A stretch of DNA of 18,027 bases from Hyphomicrobiales bacterium (lineage in GTDB: Bacteria; Pseudomonadota; Alphaproteobacteria; Rhizobiales; Beijerinckiaceae). Positions 6,992-14,454 of this stretch are shown here, piece after piece. The position numbers were made by a program, and so were the translations under genes. Where the stretch lies: positions 1-18,027 of the forward strand of contig JAATEW010000110.1 in the NCBI GenBank assembly GCA_015655535.1, in the 5' to 3' direction. The notes under the pieces are model-generated. The model worked only from the letters and a program-made list of their open reading frames with translations. It was not told the DNA's origin and ran no database searches. Numbering within the stretch: position 1 is the first letter of the stretch; each line of letters opens with the position of its first letter.

Positions 6992-7873
6992 TTACCTTTG
7001 GCATGAGCCGCAGTAAAAACTTGCGCGCCCCGATTGCACGATGCGTTTGATCATGCCGCCGCAGCCGTCGCGCGAGCAGGCCTCGCCTTCCCGGTCGTAG
7101 ACGCGGAACGTGTGCTGGAAATAGCCGAGCGTCCCATCGGTCAAGCGATGATCGCGCAGGGTCGAGCCGCCGGCGGCGACCGCTTCCTCCAAGGTCGCGC
7201 GGATGACGCGCGCCAGAAGATGCGCGCGCTCTGTCGCGCTCCCATCTTTCCGCGCGAGTGTGCCGGCGGCACGGCGCGGCGAGAGGCCGGCGCGATGCAA
7301 AGCCTCGCAGACATAAATATTGCCGAGGCCCGCGACGAGCGTCTGATCGAGCAGCGCCGCCTTCAAGGGCGCCGCTTTTCCGGCAAAGAGCCGCGCCAAG
7401 ACATGGCCATCAAGCTCATTACCGAGCGGTTCCAATCCGACGTTTTTAAAAAGCGCATGTTCGGCGAGATCGGCGCGCGCGATGATCTGCATGAAGCCGA
7501 AGCGGCGCGGGTCATTGTAGACGATGCGTGCGCCGCTCGAGAGATCGAACACGACGTGGTCATGCAGCGGGTCTTTGGTCGTGTCATGATAATAAGTGCC
7601 GAGCGTTTCAGCGCCTTCGCGCGCTTCGACCCGGAACGAGCCCGACATGCCAAGATGCATGACGAGCACTTGCGCATCATCGAGATCGGCCAGAAGATAT
7701 TTGGCGCGGCGACCGAGCGCCTCGATGCGCCGCCCGGTGAGGCGCTGCGCGAAATCCGCCGGAAAGGGAAAGCGCAGATCCGGACGCCGCTGGTCGATCG
7801 ACTCGAACCTTGCGCCAACCATGGCAGGCGCAAGGCCGCGACGGACGGTTTCGACTTCCGGAAGTTCGGGCAT
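6992..7873 (-). CDS. mutM: formamidopyrimidine-DNA glycosylase
   Basis: This is a 293-aa protein of the expected size for MutM/Fpg, a bifunctional base-excision enzyme that removes 8-oxoguanine and formamidopyrimidines and cuts the abasic site. It begins MPELPEVETVRRGL, giving the catalytic Pro2 and Glu3; Lys58 in GRRAKYLL is the conserved minor-groove lysine. MHLGMSGSF, the helix-two-turn-helix region GLGNIYVCEALHRAGLSP, and a C-terminal zinc finger (CSRDGC and CGSC, with the catalytic Arg in QSGRASF) are all present. The first cysteine pair is spaced by four residues, a form common in alphaproteobacteria. It ends 10 bases from the broken transpeptidase gene and is divergent from the ubiE-ubiB-coaBC-dut group, a gene order known from Rhizobiales. 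Confidence 0.97.
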   Translation of the reverse strand: MPELPEVETVRRGLAPAMVGARFESIDQRRPDLRFPFPADFAQRLTGRRIEALGRRAKYLLADLDDAQVLVMHLGMSGSFRVEAREGAETLGTYYHDTTKDPLHDHVVFDLSSGARIVYNDPRRFGFMQIIARADLAEHALFKNVGLEPLGNELDGHVLARLFAGKAAPLKAALLDQTLVAGLGNIYVCEALHRAGLSPRRAAGTLARKDGSATERAHLLARVIRATLEEAVAAGGSTLRDHRLTDGTLGYFQHTFRVYDREGEACSRDGCGGMIKRIVQSGRASFYCGSCQR

Positions 7874-7919
7874 AGACCCAAACTCTAGGAAAGCCCCGAC
7901 TCCGTCAAGCTTCTCTTTT

Positions 7920-8018
7920 TAGAGCATTTCCATCCGAAAACAGAGCCGCCGTTTCGGGATGATCGTTTCCCGAAGCATCATCTGATCCGAAAAGTCTGCA
8001 ACTTTTCGGGATGATGCT
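7920..8018. repeat. Rhizobiales-type palindromic intergenic repeat
   Basis: The right half folds into a strong hairpin: AGCATCAT (7974-7981) with ATGATGCT (8011-8018), then CCGAAAAGT (7987-7995) with ACTTTTCGG (8001-8009) around a 5-base loop. The left half (7930-7961) has a weaker inverted repeat of the same sort (ATCCGAAA and TTTCGGGAT). The start AGAGCATTTCC and the inner stem are familiar from dispersed REP-like repeats of Rhizobiales. The right end overlaps the stop codon of the glycine-zipper gene and may act as its transcript end. Confidence 0.7.
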
Positions 8019-8271
8019 AGTAGCAGCGCCGATAACCATGACGCCAAGAGCAATGATGGCGATGATAATGCGGACGGATGCCGAGCGCGCCGTTGACGGT
8101 GCCGACACCCGCGCCGATCGCACCGCCGACGACTGCGCCAACAGGCCCAGCCGCGCGGTCGCCTCTGTGTGCACCCTCCTCCGCGCCTCCGATCAAGCCT
8201 TGCGCCTCGGCGATCAACGGGAAAGACAGGCTGGCACAAAGACCGGCGGCAAGAACAAAACCAAATTTCAT
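8017..8271 (-). CDS. small exported glycine-zipper protein (BA14K-like)
   Basis: The start at ATG 8271 (84 aa) is set by AAGGAG six bases upstream; an in-frame start at 8292 has no such site. Residues 1-22 are a signal peptide ending AEA. The core GPVGAVVGGAIGAGVGTVNGALG has the GxxxG spacing of a glycine zipper, which usually packs in or on a membrane. The tail is rich in His, Arg, Tyr and Cys (HYHRHHCSWRHGYRRCY), as in small envelope proteins of Rhizobiales such as the BA14K group. Function is not known. It lies between mutM and the CHRD gene on the same strand, and its TAG stop overlaps the palindromic repeat. Confidence 0.7.
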   Translation of the reverse strand: MKFGFVLAAGLCASLSFPLIAEAQGLIGGAEEGAHRGDRAAGPVGAVVGGAIGAGVGTVNGALGIRPHYHRHHCSWRHGYRRCY

Positions 8272-8376
8272 TACATTCTCCTTGATGGACACGTTACGGC
8301 AACGCCTCGCATCACGTTTGGTTCTGCAATTTCAGCGGTTAGTTTATGATTGTCCGCTGGTCAGGCCGATTGAGGT

Positions 8377-8418
8377 CTTTTTACGACCCCTTGCCGACTT
8401 TTTACGACCCTTTGCCCA
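8377..8418. repeat. 21-bp tandem duplication across the CHRD stop codon
   Basis: Two 21-base units (8377-8397 and 8398-8418) differ at two positions. On the minus strand each reads GKGS followed by a TAA stop, so the second unit repeats the last codons and stop of the CHRD gene. The length is a multiple of three, so the copy after the functional stop stays in frame and would act as a reserve stop. Confidence 0.8.
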
Positions 8419-8836
8419 CTTGGCCGCGGATTTCGCCGCCTTTATTGGCTGCCGTGTGGATATTGAAATAAAGATTGCCGTCCAGAAGATCCTTGGCTTG
8501 CCCATCGGTCAAAGTCGCCGAGCCCTCGATGGGGCTTTTATCGACACCCGTCGCCGGGACTTCAACGGGCGCGGCCTTGCCGGGACCCGCGGGACCATGA
8601 AAATGCGCCGCGGTGGCCGGACCGGTGAGACCGGAATAGGTCACACTCCATGTGAGTTTTTTGGTGTCGGTGTCATAGGTTCCTTTGAGGCTTCCGGTTC
8701 CCGTGGTGTCGTTCGGGGGCGTTTCCTCGGAGCCTTTCAATGTGGCGGTCAGATTGACGGTTTCCGCGAGGCACGGGAGGCTCGCGGTCAAAAGCGCGGC
8801 GGCGGCCAAAACGATCTTTGTCGAAAAATGGGACAT
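8402..8836 (-). CDS. exported CHRD-domain protein
   Basis: The protein has 144 aa starting at ATG 8836 behind GGGAGA. A signal peptide (residues 1-24, ending CLAE) is followed by one CHRD domain: VNLTATLKGSEETPPNDTTGTGSLKGTYD, LTWSVTYSGLTGPATAAHFHGPAGPGK, then DGNLYFNIHTAANKGGEIRGQV. The motifs AAHFHGPA and YFNIHT.....EIRGQ are the family signature. CHRD domains were first named from chordin; bacterial ones are secreted single-domain proteins of unknown role. The gene is in the same direction as the glycine-zipper gene, with a 130-bp gap, so co-transcription is uncertain. Both interrupt the usual adjacency of mutM and ubiE. Confidence 0.9.
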   Translation of the reverse strand: MSHFSTKIVLAAAALLTASLPCLAETVNLTATLKGSEETPPNDTTGTGSLKGTYDTDTKKLTWSVTYSGLTGPATAAHFHGPAGPGKAAPVEVPATGVDKSPIEGSATLTDGQAKDLLDGNLYFNIHTAANKGGEIRGQVGKGS

Positions 8837-9069
8837 TTCATTCTCCCGAATGGTGGCATGGCGATGCGTCGTTTAATGCCCTTGGTCAAACCTGATGGGA
8901 AGACTTAAGCGTAGATAGTTCACACGCCCGGCATGTCGACCGCAAGTCGCGTTTCCGTGTAACGCCGCCACATGACAAGCTGCTGAAATGAAAAAGAAGA
9001 TGATGTCCATCGCCGGCTTCCGTAGCCATGGCAAATATCCCGCGCTATGGTCCCGGTTGGAGAAGAAAT

Positions 9070-9849
9070 ATGTCGCAACCGCATTCGAAAAATAAAAATC
9101 CGGCGGAAGAAACTCACTTCGGTTTTCAGACCGTGCCGCTCCGGCAAAAACAGCATATGGTCGATGATGTTTTCCATCAGGTCGCGGCGCGCTACGACCT
9201 GATGAACGATCTGATGTCGGGTGGTCTGCACCGGCTGTGGAAGGATCGCTTCGTCGGAAAGCTCGCCTTGCCGCACTCGCGGCGGGCGCGCCATCTCGAT
9301 CTCGCAGGCGGCACCGGCGATATCGCTTTCCGCATTTTGAAAAAGCCCAATTACGCGGGCGGCGTCACCATACTCGACATCAATGGCGACATGCTCGCCG
9401 TCGGCCGCGAGCGTGCCGCCAGGCAGCATTTATCTGCCAGATTGAATTTCATCGAGGCCAATGCGGAAGACTTGCCCTTCGCGTCCAACACATTCGATAG
9501 CTGCACGATCGCTTTCGGCATCCGCAATGTGCCGCGGATCGAAAAGGCACTTGCCGAGATCCATCGCGTCTTGAAACATGGCGGACAATTTCTCTGCCTC
9601 GAATTTTCACATGTGACGCTGCCCGGCCTTGACCGTATTTACGAAGCCTATTCCTTTCATGCGATTCCGCGCATCGGAGCTCTGGTCGCCGGCGATGAAG
9701 ACGCCTATCGCTATCTCGTCGAATCGATCAGGCAGTTTCCACCAGCCGATACTTTCGCGGCGATGATCGAAAAGGCGGGCTTTGCGCGCGTCTCGTTTTC
9801 GCGCATGAGTGGCGGCATCGTCGCGATCCATTCCGGCTGGAAGATTTAA
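9070..9849 (+). CDS. ubiE: demethylmenaquinone/ubiquinone C-methyltransferase
   Basis: I choose ATG 9070 (259 aa) because GGAG lies seven bases upstream; an upstream ATG at 9028 would add 14 poorly conserved residues. UbiE methylates carbon 2 of the benzoquinone ring in ubiquinone synthesis using S-adenosylmethionine. Visible signatures are YDLMNDLMSGGLHRLWKD at 42-59, the SAM-binding motif LDLAGGTGD at 77-85, the acidic ILDINGDML at 101-109, and RVLKHGGQFLCLEFS at 166-180. The C-terminus has the usual SGGIVAIHSGWK. It is the first gene of a forward group with ubiB, coaBC and dut, though the gap to ubiB is about 300 bp and filled with repeats. The 233 bases upstream of the start show no strong promoter by eye. 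Confidence 0.97.
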   Translation: MSQPHSKNKNPAEETHFGFQTVPLRQKQHMVDDVFHQVAARYDLMNDLMSGGLHRLWKDRFVGKLALPHSRRARHLDLAGGTGDIAFRILKKPNYAGGVTILDINGDMLAVGRERAARQHLSARLNFIEANAEDLPFASNTFDSCTIAFGIRNVPRIEKALAEIHRVLKHGGQFLCLEFSHVTLPGLDRIYEAYSFHAIPRIGALVAGDEDAYRYLVESIRQFPPADTFAAMIEKAGFARVSFSRMSGGIVAIHSGWKI

Positions 9850-9889
9850 CATAGTCTGGATCATGAACTCCAAAGCACGGCAGGTTAAA

Positions 9890-9937
9890 CCCTCTCCTGT
9901 GGGAGAGGGTGGTCAGCGGAACTGACCGGGTGAAGGG
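9890..9937 (+). repeat. REP-like module, left copy of an inverted pair
   Basis: The unit starts with the hairpin CCCTCTCC-tgt-GGGAGAGGG, then a second short hairpin (GGTCAG...CTGACC) and ends GGGTGAAGGG. It is 48 bases long and is matched in inverted orientation by 9967-10014. The layout is that of the widespread CCCTCTCC/GGTGAGGG intergenic repeat of proteobacteria. Confidence 0.7.
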
Positions 9938-9966
9938 TTACGCACCATGAAACAAAAGACTGTAAT

Positions 9967-10014
9967 CCCTCATCCGGCCCGCTTCGCGGGCCACCTTCTC
10001 CCAAAGGGAGAAGG
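9967..10014 (-). repeat. REP-like module, right copy of an inverted pair
   Basis: Read on the minus strand this 48-base unit has the same plan as 9890-9937: CCTTCTCCC-ttt-GGGAGAAGG, a GC hairpin (GGCCCGCGAAGCGGGCC), then GGATGAGGG. The two units face each other across 29 bases, the usual form of a mobile REP pair. Confidence 0.7.
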
Positions 10015-10074
10015 AAACGCGCCCAACCTTTGAGTATGAGATCAACCCGTTTTATGAGTTCATGACGTAGATCA

Positions 10075-10113
10075 GGATGAGAGCGGAAAACCGCCGCACC
10101 GTTTTTCTCATCC
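10075..10113. repeat. palindromic repeat upstream of ubiB
   Basis: GGATGAGA (10075-10082) pairs with TCTCATCC (10106-10113), with an inner AAAAC/GTTTT match. The following CGCTCTAGA and the inner GGAAAACCG resemble the repeat at 7920-8018, so both may belong to one family. It ends 37 bases before the ubiB start. Confidence 0.55.
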
Positions 10114-10150
10114 CGCTCTAGACAAAAGAGATTAAAGACAAAGGCACTGC

Positions 10151-11716
10151 GTGATCTTTCCCTTCGGATCTTATCTTCGTCTCGCGCGCGCCGGCTTCGT
10201 CCTGGCACGGGCCGGCGTTTTTCGCGACATAGACCCGACCGTCCTGCCGGCTCCCGCGCGCTTGCCGCTCGCCATCGCGAAATTCATCGCAAAGCGTGAC
10301 AAAGGTCCAAGCCTCGCGCATCTGCCGGATGCCTTTAGCGAACTCGGGCCATCCTATGTGAAGCTCGGACAATTTTTGGCGACGCGGCCGGACGTCGTCG
10401 GTCCAGCGGTCGTACTCGCGCTCGAACGTCTGCAAGACCGCATGCCGGCCTTTCCGAAAGCTGTCGCGATCGCGACCATTGAGGCCGCCTTCGATCAGAA
10501 GATCGATCAGCTCTTCGTGCAGTTCGGCGAGCCCGTCGCCGCCGCCTCGATCGCGCAAGTGCATCGCGGCAAGGTGCGCGACGCACGAGGCGAACGCGAT
10601 GTCGCGATCAAAGTGCTGCGGCCGGGGGTCGAGCGCCGTTTCAAACGCGATCTCGGCGACATGTATGTCGCCGCGCATCTTGCCGAATATTGGTTTGCCG
10701 AGGCCAGACGCCTGCGGCTCGTCGAAGTGGTCGATACTTTGGCGCGCACCGTCAAGATGGAAATGGATTTCAGGCTGGAGGCGGCGGCCGCTTCCGAATT
10801 CGGCGAGAACGTCGAGCGCGACAGGGACTTCCGCGTGCCCTGCATCGACTGGGACCGCACCGCGAAGGACGTGCTGACGCTCGAATGGATCGACGGCCTG
10901 CCGCTCTCCGATACGGACGGCCTTATCGCAGCGGGCTTCGATCTGCCCGACCTCGGACGCATCGTCATCCAATCCTTCCTGCGCCACGCGATGCGCGACG
11001 GCTTCTTTCATGCCGACATGCACCAGGGCAATCTCTTCGTCGATCGCGAAGGCCGCATCGCCGCCGTCGATTTCGGCATTATGGGGCGGCTTGCCTTCAA
11101 CGAGCGACGCTTTTTGGCCGAGATCCTTTATGGCTTCATCACGCGAGACTATTACCGCGTCGCGGAGATCCATTTCGAGGCGGGCTATGTCCCGCGCGTC
11201 CATAAGGTCGAGGATTTCGCCCAGGCGATCCGCGCCATAGGCGAACCGATCCATTCGCGCACGGCCGATCAGATCTCGATGGCGAAACTGCTGACGCTTC
11301 TGTTCGAGATCACCGCCATTTTCGACATGAAGACGCGCACCGAGCTCGTGCTTTTGCAAAAGACCATGGTCGTCGTCGAAGGCGTCGGGCGCAGGCTCGA
11401 TCCGAAACTCGACATGTGGTCAACGGCGGAGCCCGTCGTACGCGACTGGATCGAGCAAAATCTTGGGCTGCTCGGCAAGGTGCAGGACGGCGCCCGCGCG
11501 GCCTCGCTTTTATCCAAGGTCGCAGCCAACCTGCCCCGCGCGCTGCTGCGGGCCGAAAACATCATCGCGCAATTCGAAACCATCGCGGAAGATGGGCTGG
11601 ATCTGTCGGAGACGGCCATGAAGCAGATCGGCGAGGCTCAAGCCCGGGCCCAACGCTTCGGCCATGCGGCGCTCTGGGTCATCGCGATCCTGGTCGCGAT
11701 CTGGCTGCTGCGATAA
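10151..11716 (+). CDS. ubiB: UbiB atypical kinase/ATPase for ubiquinone synthesis
   Basis: The protein has 521 aa from a GTG start at 10151 (AAGG seven to eight bases upstream), the normal size of UbiB. It belongs to the ADCK/ABC1 atypical kinase family and supports ubiquinone biosynthesis, probably as an ATPase that mobilises membrane-bound intermediates. Family features present: KLGQF at 71-75 (the KxGQ motif), the Ala-rich nucleotide loop VAAASIAQVH at 129-138 in place of a Gly-rich loop, VAIKVLRPG with the catalytic Lys154, HADMHQGNLF at 287-296, and AVDFGIMG with the metal-binding Asp307. The C-terminus ends in one hydrophobic helix (LWVIAILVAIWLL), giving membrane attachment. It follows ubiE and precedes coaBC, as in other Rhizobiales. 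Confidence 0.97.
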   Translation: MIFPFGSYLRLARAGFVLARAGVFRDIDPTVLPAPARLPLAIAKFIAKRDKGPSLAHLPDAFSELGPSYVKLGQFLATRPDVVGPAVVLALERLQDRMPAFPKAVAIATIEAAFDQKIDQLFVQFGEPVAAASIAQVHRGKVRDARGERDVAIKVLRPGVERRFKRDLGDMYVAAHLAEYWFAEARRLRLVEVVDTLARTVKMEMDFRLEAAAASEFGENVERDRDFRVPCIDWDRTAKDVLTLEWIDGLPLSDTDGLIAAGFDLPDLGRIVIQSFLRHAMRDGFFHADMHQGNLFVDREGRIAAVDFGIMGRLAFNERRFLAEILYGFITRDYYRVAEIHFEAGYVPRVHKVEDFAQAIRAIGEPIHSRTADQISMAKLLTLLFEITAIFDMKTRTELVLLQKTMVVVEGVGRRLDPKLDMWSTAEPVVRDWIEQNLGLLGKVQDGARAASLLSKVAANLPRALLRAENIIAQFETIAEDGLDLSETAMKQIGEAQARAQRFGHAALWVIAILVAIWLLR

Positions 11717-11834
11717 TCGGCTATTCTCCGCAAAAGCGGACATGTTTCACATTGGCAATTTAACTTTACAGAGATTTAACGGAATTAACCCGTGAAATTG
11801 GTCGAATGTAGCTTATAAAGAGCCTTGAGCTGTC

Positions 11835-11883
11835 GCCCTCGCCCTTCGAGACGCTTGTTGCGCAAGCTCCTCAGGGTGAGGGC
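11835..11883 (-). repeat. Rhizobiales intergenic palindrome, copy 1
   Basis: On the minus strand it reads GCCCTCACCCTGAGGAGC...GCGTCTCGAAGGGCGAGG, matching the plan of the unit at 11891-11941 in the opposite direction. The form CTGAGGA...TCTCGAAG...GAGG is a common dispersed repeat in this order. The rest of the 260-bp ubiB-coaBC gap (11741-11820) is AT-rich, with three TTAAC words and no firm promoter. Confidence 0.65.
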
Positions 11884-11890
11884 TAATAAA

Positions 11891-11941
11891 GCCCCTCATG
11901 CTGAGGAACGCGCGAAGCGCGTGTCTCGAAGCACGAGGGGC
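11891..11941 (+). repeat. Rhizobiales intergenic palindrome, copy 2, terminator-like
   Basis: GCCCCTCATGCTGAGGAACG...CGTGTCTCGAAGCACGAGGGGC forms an outer stem of seven GC-rich pairs (GCCCCTC/GAGGGGC) and an inner GCGCG/CGCGC stem. It is flanked by AAA and TTT, so it may also end transcripts in either direction. It sits 35 bases before the coaBC start and suggests that coaBC has its own promoter or reads through. Confidence 0.65.
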
Positions 11942-11976
11942 TTTGCAAACCATGCCAGGGATTTGGCGAAGACATC

Positions 11977-13209
11977 ATGACCGCCCCCAAACGCATCCTC
12001 CTCGTCATCGGCGGCGGTATCGCGGCCTATAAAGCGCTGGAGCTCATCCGCCGCGCACAAGAGCGCAGCATAGAGATCACGCCGGTGATGACGCCGGCAG
12101 CGAAGCATTTCGTCACGCCGCTCTCGGTTGCGAGCCTCGCCCGGACCAAAGTCCACGACGATCTTTTCGCTCTGACGGACGAATCCGAAATGGGACATAT
12201 CGAACTCTCCCGCTCGGCCGATCTCGTCGTCGTCGCGCCGGCCACCGCCGATCTTCTGACAAAAATGGCGCAAGGGATTGCAAACGATCTCGCCTCGACA
12301 TTGCTGCTTGCGACGGACAAGAAAATCCTCGTTGCTCCCGCGATGAATGTCCGCATGTGGCTGCATCCCGCGACCACCCGCAATGTCGCGACGCTCAAGA
12401 GCGATGGCGTGCTCTTCGTCGGGCCAGACGACGGCGACATGGCCTGCGGCGAATATGGCCCTGGCCGGATGAGCGAGCCTTTGACGATTCTTACCGCGAT
12501 CGAAAACGCGCTCGCAACGGATACGTTTCTGCCGCTGCCATCGGCCAGCGCCGTGCTCGCAGGCAAAAAGATCGTCATCACATCGGGGCCGACACATGAG
12601 CCGATCGATCCGGTGCGCTATCTCGCCAATCGCTCTTCCGGCAAGCAGGGCCATGCGCTGGCCAAGGCCGCTGCCGCGGCAGGCGCGCGGGTGACGCTGA
12701 TCTCCGGACCTGTGACGCTCACCGATCCCGCAGGCGTTACGGTGCATCATGTCGAAACCGCGCGGCAAATGCTGGCTGCGACGGAAGCGGCATTGCCCGC
12801 CGATATTTTCATCGCCGCTGCCGCCGTCGCCGATTGGCGCGCCGACGAAGAAGCGCATCAGAAGATCAAGAAGAGCGCGGGCGAAGCCCCAGTTCTGCAT
12901 TTCGTCGAGAACCCCGATATTCTCGCCACCATTGCGCAGCGCAGCTCCGGACGGCCGAAACTAGTCGTCGGCTTCGCAGCCGAGACCGAAAACCTTCTGG
13001 CCCACGCGCAGGAAAAACTGCGCTGCAAAGGCGCCGATCTCATCGTCGCCAATGATGTCGGCAAGGATGGCGTCATGGGCAAGGACGAGACCACGGTGAC
13101 GATCATCACCCCCGATAGCCAAGAGACATGGGCCGATCTCTCCAAGGATGATGTCGCGCGCCGCCTGATTGCGCGGCTCGCGGCCGAGCTCGAAGGGCGG
13201 GCGCGATGA
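11977..13209 (+). CDS. coaBC: bifunctional phosphopantothenoylcysteine decarboxylase/phosphopantothenate-cysteine ligase
   Basis: The 410-aa protein has the standard CoaBC size. CoaB joins cysteine to 4'-phosphopantothenate with CTP, and CoaC decarboxylates the product using FMN, two steps of coenzyme A synthesis. The N-terminal CoaC flavoprotein has GGGIAAYKALELIRR at 12-26, the catalytic His74 in GHIELSRSADLVVVAPATAD, PAMN at 121-124, and the flap cysteine Cys157 in MACGEYGPGRM. The CoaB part begins near residue 190 with KIVITSGPTHEPIDPVRY and NRSSGKQG, followed by AAAVADWR near 286 and GFAAETENL. It overlaps dut by four bases (ATGA at 13206-13209), so the two are translationally coupled. 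Confidence 0.97.
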   Translation: MTAPKRILLVIGGGIAAYKALELIRRAQERSIEITPVMTPAAKHFVTPLSVASLARTKVHDDLFALTDESEMGHIELSRSADLVVVAPATADLLTKMAQGIANDLASTLLLATDKKILVAPAMNVRMWLHPATTRNVATLKSDGVLFVGPDDGDMACGEYGPGRMSEPLTILTAIENALATDTFLPLPSASAVLAGKKIVITSGPTHEPIDPVRYLANRSSGKQGHALAKAAAAAGARVTLISGPVTLTDPAGVTVHHVETARQMLAATEAALPADIFIAAAAVADWRADEEAHQKIKKSAGEAPVLHFVENPDILATIAQRSSGRPKLVVGFAAETENLLAHAQEKLRCKGADLIVANDVGKDGVMGKDETTVTIITPDSQETWADLSKDDVARRLIARLAAELEGRAR

Positions 13210-13700
13210 GCGGCATGCCCTCGATCCCGGTAGGTTTGAAAGTCCTGCCGCATGGCGAGGGCCTGCCGCACCCCGCCTATCAGACGTCAGGTGCGACGGG
13301 CTGCGATCTCCACGCCGCATTGGCTGAGCCTTTCACGCTGGCACCCGGCGCGCGCGCGACGATCCCAGCGGGCATCGCGCTCGAATTGCCCGAAGGATAT
13401 GAAGCCCAGATCCGGCCGCGCTCCGGGCTCGCCTTGAAGGAAGGCGTCACGATCCTCAACGCGCCCGGCACGATCGACAGCGACTATCGCGGCGAGATCC
13501 TCGTGCTGCTGATCAATCACGGCGACAAGCCGTTTGAAATCGTGCGCGGCGCCCGCATCGCGCAGCTCATCCTCGCGCCCGTCGTGCGCGCAAGCTTTGT
13601 CGAGAGCGCCGCGCTTACCGAGACCGCGCGCGGCGCGGGCGGGTTCGGCTCGACGGAGCCTGCGCAAGCCGAAGCCACCAAATTGGGAGGCCCGCTTTGA
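13206..13700 (+). CDS. dut: deoxyuridine 5'-triphosphate nucleotidohydrolase
   Basis: This 164-aa trimeric-type dUTPase hydrolyses dUTP to dUMP and diphosphate, keeping uracil out of DNA and supplying dTMP synthesis. All five family motifs are seen: I SGATGCDLHA (28-37), II PRSGLA (71-76), III NAPGTIDSDYRGEI with the catalytic Asp (85-98), IV RGARIAQLIL (114-123), and V RGAGGFGST (142-150). Motif V is followed by a longer polar tail of about 14 residues. The start overlaps the coaBC stop and its own TGA overlaps the TTG start of the Rrf2 gene, so coaBC, dut and the regulator form one tight unit. Confidence 0.97.
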   Translation: MSGMPSIPVGLKVLPHGEGLPHPAYQTSGATGCDLHAALAEPFTLAPGARATIPAGIALELPEGYEAQIRPRSGLALKEGVTILNAPGTIDSDYRGEILVLLINHGDKPFEIVRGARIAQLILAPVVRASFVESAALTETARGAGGFGSTEPAQAEATKLGGPL

Positions 13701-14140
13701 TCTTCCTGCCGCGCCGCTGCCTTCTGGCGCTTGCCGCCGTCGCCGATATTGCGATCCATGCGCGGCCGCAGCCGGTCGCGGCCAAGGCGCTCGCCACGCG
13801 TCTCGGCCTGCCGCCGCGCCATCTCGAAACACTGTTGCAGGCGCTTGTCCGCGCCAAAATCTTGAAAGGCCTGCGCGGGCCGCGCGGCGGCTATGAGCTG
13901 ACGCGCGAGCGCCGCCGCGTCACCGCCGCCGAAATTCTGCGCGCCGTGATGGAAGATCTGGAGCCCGCGCCCGACAAGGAATGCGCGCTCGTTTCCGATG
14001 TCGTGGTGCCGATGGTGGCCGAAGCCGAGAAGGCTTTTTTGAGCCAGCTCGAAACGGTGACGATCGACGACCTGTGCCGCCGCGCCGACGAGCGGAAAGT
14101 CTTCAAGCCGGCGGTTCTCGGCGCCGATTTCACGATCTGA
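13697..14140 (+). CDS. Rrf2-family transcriptional regulator
   Basis: The 147-aa frame starts at TTG 13697, overlapping the dut stop; GGGAGG six bases upstream supports this start. The N-terminal winged helix is typical of Rrf2: residues 27-50 form the helix-turn-helix (VAAKALATRLGLPPRHLETLL), and KGLRGPRGGYELTR at 57-70 is the wing (normally GxGGGY). The usual three clustered cysteines that hold an Fe-S cluster in IscR/NsrR are absent; only Cys8, Cys96 and Cys127 occur, so a cluster is unlikely. It may be a cluster-free member like the cysteine-metabolism regulator CymR, which would suit the peroxiredoxin and cysK genes downstream. That link is inference from position and the shared motif at 14323 and 15215. 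Confidence 0.88.
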   Translation: MIFLPRRCLLALAAVADIAIHARPQPVAAKALATRLGLPPRHLETLLQALVRAKILKGLRGPRGGYELTRERRRVTAAEILRAVMEDLEPAPDKECALVSDVVVPMVAEAEKAFLSQLETVTIDDLCRRADERKVFKPAVLGADFTI

Positions 14141-14237
14141 ATCGCACTCAGAGGCGGAGAATATATTTCTATCAGCACCGGTTGAGGCCGCAAATTCGTC
14201 CTAAAAAACTGCATATTTCTAGTATCTTACACATTAG

Positions 14238-14265
14238 TTGACAATATCCGTTGTTTTAATATGCT
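14238..14265 (+). promoter_or_regulatory. sigma-70 promoter for the peroxiredoxin gene
   Basis: A perfect -35 TTGACA (14238-14243) is followed by a 16-base spacer and TATGCT (14260-14265), four of six matches to TATAAT. Transcription would start near 14272, giving a leader of about 180 bases before the ATG at 14455. Confidence 0.6.
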
Positions 14266-14322
14266 TCTTATCAGTCACGGGTTGCTTTCGCCTCGTCACC
14301 CGAACGTCGCGAAATGAGAACC

Positions 14323-14356
14323 AAGCCTGAAATCTTCGTGAAACACGCTGCCGATA
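14323..14356 (+). promoter_or_regulatory. 34-bp motif shared by prx and cysK, prx copy
   Basis: Aligned without gaps to 15215-15248, 26 of 34 bases match, with identical ends: AAGCCTGAAA at the left and ACAC-n-CTGCCGATA at the right. It ends 98 bases before the prx ATG. It may be a regulator site or an alternative promoter. Confidence 0.45.
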
Positions 14357-14454
14357 GGGCTTCTGGCACTCATCGGCTGCCTTCCCTGCGAGCCGACAGG
14401 CACCCGACCAATGACGCCCGTCACCCCTTTTTAGAGCATTGCGGAGTTAGTACC

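Larger units (their letters stand above)
9850..10150. other. ubiE-ubiB intergenic gap filled with repeats
   Basis: This 301-bp gap holds a pair of inverted 48-bp repeat modules (9890-9937 and 9967-10014) and a separate palindrome (10075-10113). I see no coding sequence and no clear sigma-70 promoter. If ubiB depends on its own promoter it is probably in the last 60 bases. Confidence 0.6.
14141..14454. other. Rrf2-prx intergenic region
   Basis: This 314-bp gap carries a good sigma-70 promoter near its middle (14238-14265), the 34-bp motif shared with the cysK upstream region (14323-14356), and a TTTTTAGAGCATT word at 14428-14440 that also starts the repeat at 7916. The first 100 bases are unusually AT-rich for this chromosome. 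I see no small gene with a credible ribosome site. Confidence 0.6.

Noticed and set aside
10118..11359. 413-codon minus-strand frame opposite ubiB
   Set aside because: Charged, motif-free translation antisense to a complete UbiB; a coding shadow.
11758..11789. Three TTAAC words upstream of coaBC as CtrA sites
   Set aside because: The gaps between TTAA half-sites are 12 and 5 bases, not the 7 that CtrA needs.
14314..14454. N-terminal extension of the peroxiredoxin to 14314
   Set aside because: The extra 47 residues match no Prx family feature, and the ATG at 14455 has a ribosome site and the family start MALQLGDIAPDF.
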